DNA from: Saccharothrix syringae
GTDB taxonomy: Bacteria; Actinomycetota; Actinomycetes; Mycobacteriales; Pseudonocardiaceae
Assembly (NCBI RefSeq): GCF_009498035.1
Contig: NZ_CP034550.1
Span: 8,246,001-8,310,000 of the forward strand
Direction: 5' to 3'
Length of the DNA stretch: 64,000 nt
The first letter of the stretch is position 1; every line of letters begins with the position of its first letter. The position numbers and the translations under genes are program-made. Below are positions 62,828 to 64,000 of the stretch, in pieces. The notes beneath the pieces were generated by a model. The model had not been told where the DNA came from and did no database searches. It saw only the letters and a program-made list of their open reading frames with translations.

Positions 62828-64000
62828 CCGTACACCGTTCGGTCGTCGTCGCTGTCCTTGGCCAGCTGCCGGGTCAGGTAGAGCGACTCCAGCGCCAGCT
62901 CCACGCCGGACGCGATGCGCCCGGCCGGGTCCTTCGGGCCCGCGCCCACCCGCTGCGCCACCTCGTGCAGCACGGGCAGCTCGGGCAGCGCGGCCAGCAG
63001 GTCGCCCGCCGGCACGCGCTCGCCGGTGGCCACCGGGTGGTCGTCGGCGACCAGCTCGGCCAGCGGCCGCAGGTTCAGGCCCGCGAACGTCGACCGCGCC
63101 GTGTCCGCGACGGCCCGCCGCAGCAGGTGGGTCAGCACCTCCTGCTCGCGGCCCTCCTCGCCCGCCTCGAACTCCAGCTTGCCGCGCAGCACGGCGGGCA
63201 CGGAGTCCAGGTCGACCGGCCGGGCCACCGGCGGCTGCTCGCCGGTCAGGGCGCTGCGCCGCAGGGCGCTGGCGGCGACCGTCTCGGCCGCGGCGACCGC
63301 GAACCGGGCCGACACGCCCGAGCGCTGGTCGATCGACGACGACTCGCGCAGGTGCCGCACGAACCGGGCGATCACCTCCAGCAGGTGGTCGCCGACCTCG
63401 GCGACCAGGTCGGCCTCCTGGCGCACCAGGTCGACCTCGGCGGCCACCTCCAGCGGGTAGTGGGTGCGGATCTCCGCGCCGAAGCGGTCCTTGAGCGGGG
63501 TGATGATCCGGCCGCGGTTGGTGTAGTCCTCGGGGTTGGCGGTGGCCACCAGCAGCACGTCCAGCGGGAGCCGCAGCGTGTAGCCGCGGATCTGGATGTC
63601 GCGCTCCTCCATCACGTTGAGCAGCGCCACCTGGATGCGCTCGGCCAGGTCGGGCAGCTCGTTGACGGCGATGACGCCGCGGTGCGAGCGGGGCAGCAGG
63701 CCGTAGTGGATGGTCTCGGGGTCGCCGAGGCTGCGGCCCTGGGCGACCTTGACCGGGTCGACGTCGCCCACCAGGTCGCCGACGCTGGTGTCGGGCGTGG
63801 CCAGCTTCTCGGCGAACCGCTCGTCGCGGTGCTTCCAGGTCACGGGCAGGTCGTCGCCCAGCTCGGCGGCGCGCCGCTTGGACTCGGGGGTGATGGGGGC
63901 CAGCGGGTGCTCGTTCAGCTCGGCGCCCGCGATGACCGGGGTCCACTCGTCGAGCAGGCCGACGATGGTGCGCAGCAGCCGGGTCTTGCCCTGGCCGCGC
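62824..64000 (-). CDS. MoxR-type AAA+ ATPase, N-terminus beyond window edge
   Basis: The C-terminal 391 residues of a MoxR/magnesium-chelatase-like ATPase. The fragment begins inside Walker A (RGQGKTRLLRTIVGLLDEW); GVIAVNELPDLAERIQVALL carries Walker B, TLRLPLDVLLVATANPEDYT the sensor 1 region, and RIITPLKDRFGAEIRTHYPL the arginine finger. The last 150 residues are a helical lid and family-specific tail. It should act on targets together with the VWA protein encoded next to it. Confidence 0.88.
   Translation of the reverse strand, partial: RGQGKTRLLRTIVGLLDEWTPVIAGAELNEHPLAPITPESKRRAAELGDDLPVTWKHRDERFAEKLATPDTSVGDLVGDVDPVKVAQGRSLGDPETIHYGLLPRSHRGVIAVNELPDLAERIQVALLNVMEERDIQIRGYTLRLPLDVLLVATANPEDYTNRGRIITPLKDRFGAEIRTHYPLEVAAEVDLVRQEADLVAEVGDHLLEVIARFVRHLRESSSIDQRSGVSARFAVAAAETVAASALRRSALTGEQPPVARPVDLDSVPAVLRGKLEFEAGEEGREQEVLTHLLRRAVADTARSTFAGLNLRPLAELVADDHPVATGERVPAGDLLAALPELPVLHEVAQRVGAGPKDPAGRIASGVELALESLYLTRQLAKDSDDDRTVYG

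Overview
The window is high-GC actinobacterial DNA. The strongest signal is a Pup-proteasome locus with twin-arginine translocase genes, mycothiol biosynthesis (mshC), GTG-rich starts, 4-bp stop/start overlaps and many leaderless-looking genes. Gene content and order fit a member of the Pseudonocardiales (Saccharothrix/Lentzea/Actinosynnema-like); the order-level placement is inference from content, not from a database search. From memory of the M. tuberculosis map, the backbone runs in the same order as Rv2092c to Rv2130c: helY, tatC, tatA, pafC, pafB, pafA, prcA, prcB, pup, dop, mpa, trmI, a RecB-like nuclease, hisE, a PAC2 protein and mshC. Several accessory blocks are spliced into that backbone.

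Region by region. 1-13.8 kb: an Eis-like acetyltransferase fragment, a DUF4333 protein, helY, a lipid kinase, tatC/tatA, pafC/pafB, an ArsR-type regulator with an SRPBCC protein, a secreted BNR-repeat protein and pafA. 13.9-16.6 kb: two plus-strand genes (PAP2-lipid kinase fusion; MarR-GNAT fusion with a double palindromic operator) separate pafA from the core proteasome genes. 16.6-20.1 kb: prcA, prcB, pup and dop. Pup here is encoded with a terminal Glu. 20.1-33.4 kb: an accessory block between dop and mpa holds an FtsX-type permease, a NUDIX enzyme, an aldo/keto reductase, a large NACHT-type STAND ATPase divergent from a small membrane protein, a decayed insertion sequence inside CACCGG repeats, and an ABC exporter divergent from a two-component system with a perfect 16-bp inverted repeat between them.

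33.4-46 kb: mpa, a proline/glutamine-rich membrane protein, trmI, a second two-component system, a site-2 protease, a RecB-like Fe-S nuclease, a thioesterase, an AEC carrier, a monooxygenase-fold protein, hisE and another Eis-like protein. 46-50 kb: truncated haemoglobin, an FhuF-like reductase, a cobalamin riboswitch with cbtB-cbtA, a HAD phosphatase and PAC2. 50-54 kb: a SipW-like signal peptidase with two small secreted proteins sharing the C-terminal ATTTNS, an OmpR-type regulator in the same transcription unit, and a convergent GAF histidine kinase. Four TGAGG repeats with an exact 11-bp period lie upstream of the unit. 54-64 kb: an ABC exporter with divergent GbsR-type regulator, mshC, cytochrome oxidase subunit I, and a VWA/MoxR pair that runs off the right edge.

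How they work together: Dop, PafA, Pup, Mpa and PrcAB form the complete pupylation-degradation pathway, and PafB/PafC are the DNA-damage-linked transcription regulators normally encoded beside it. The best candidates for undescribed biology are the SipW-type secretion operon with its regulator site, and the NACHT gene with its divergent small membrane partner.
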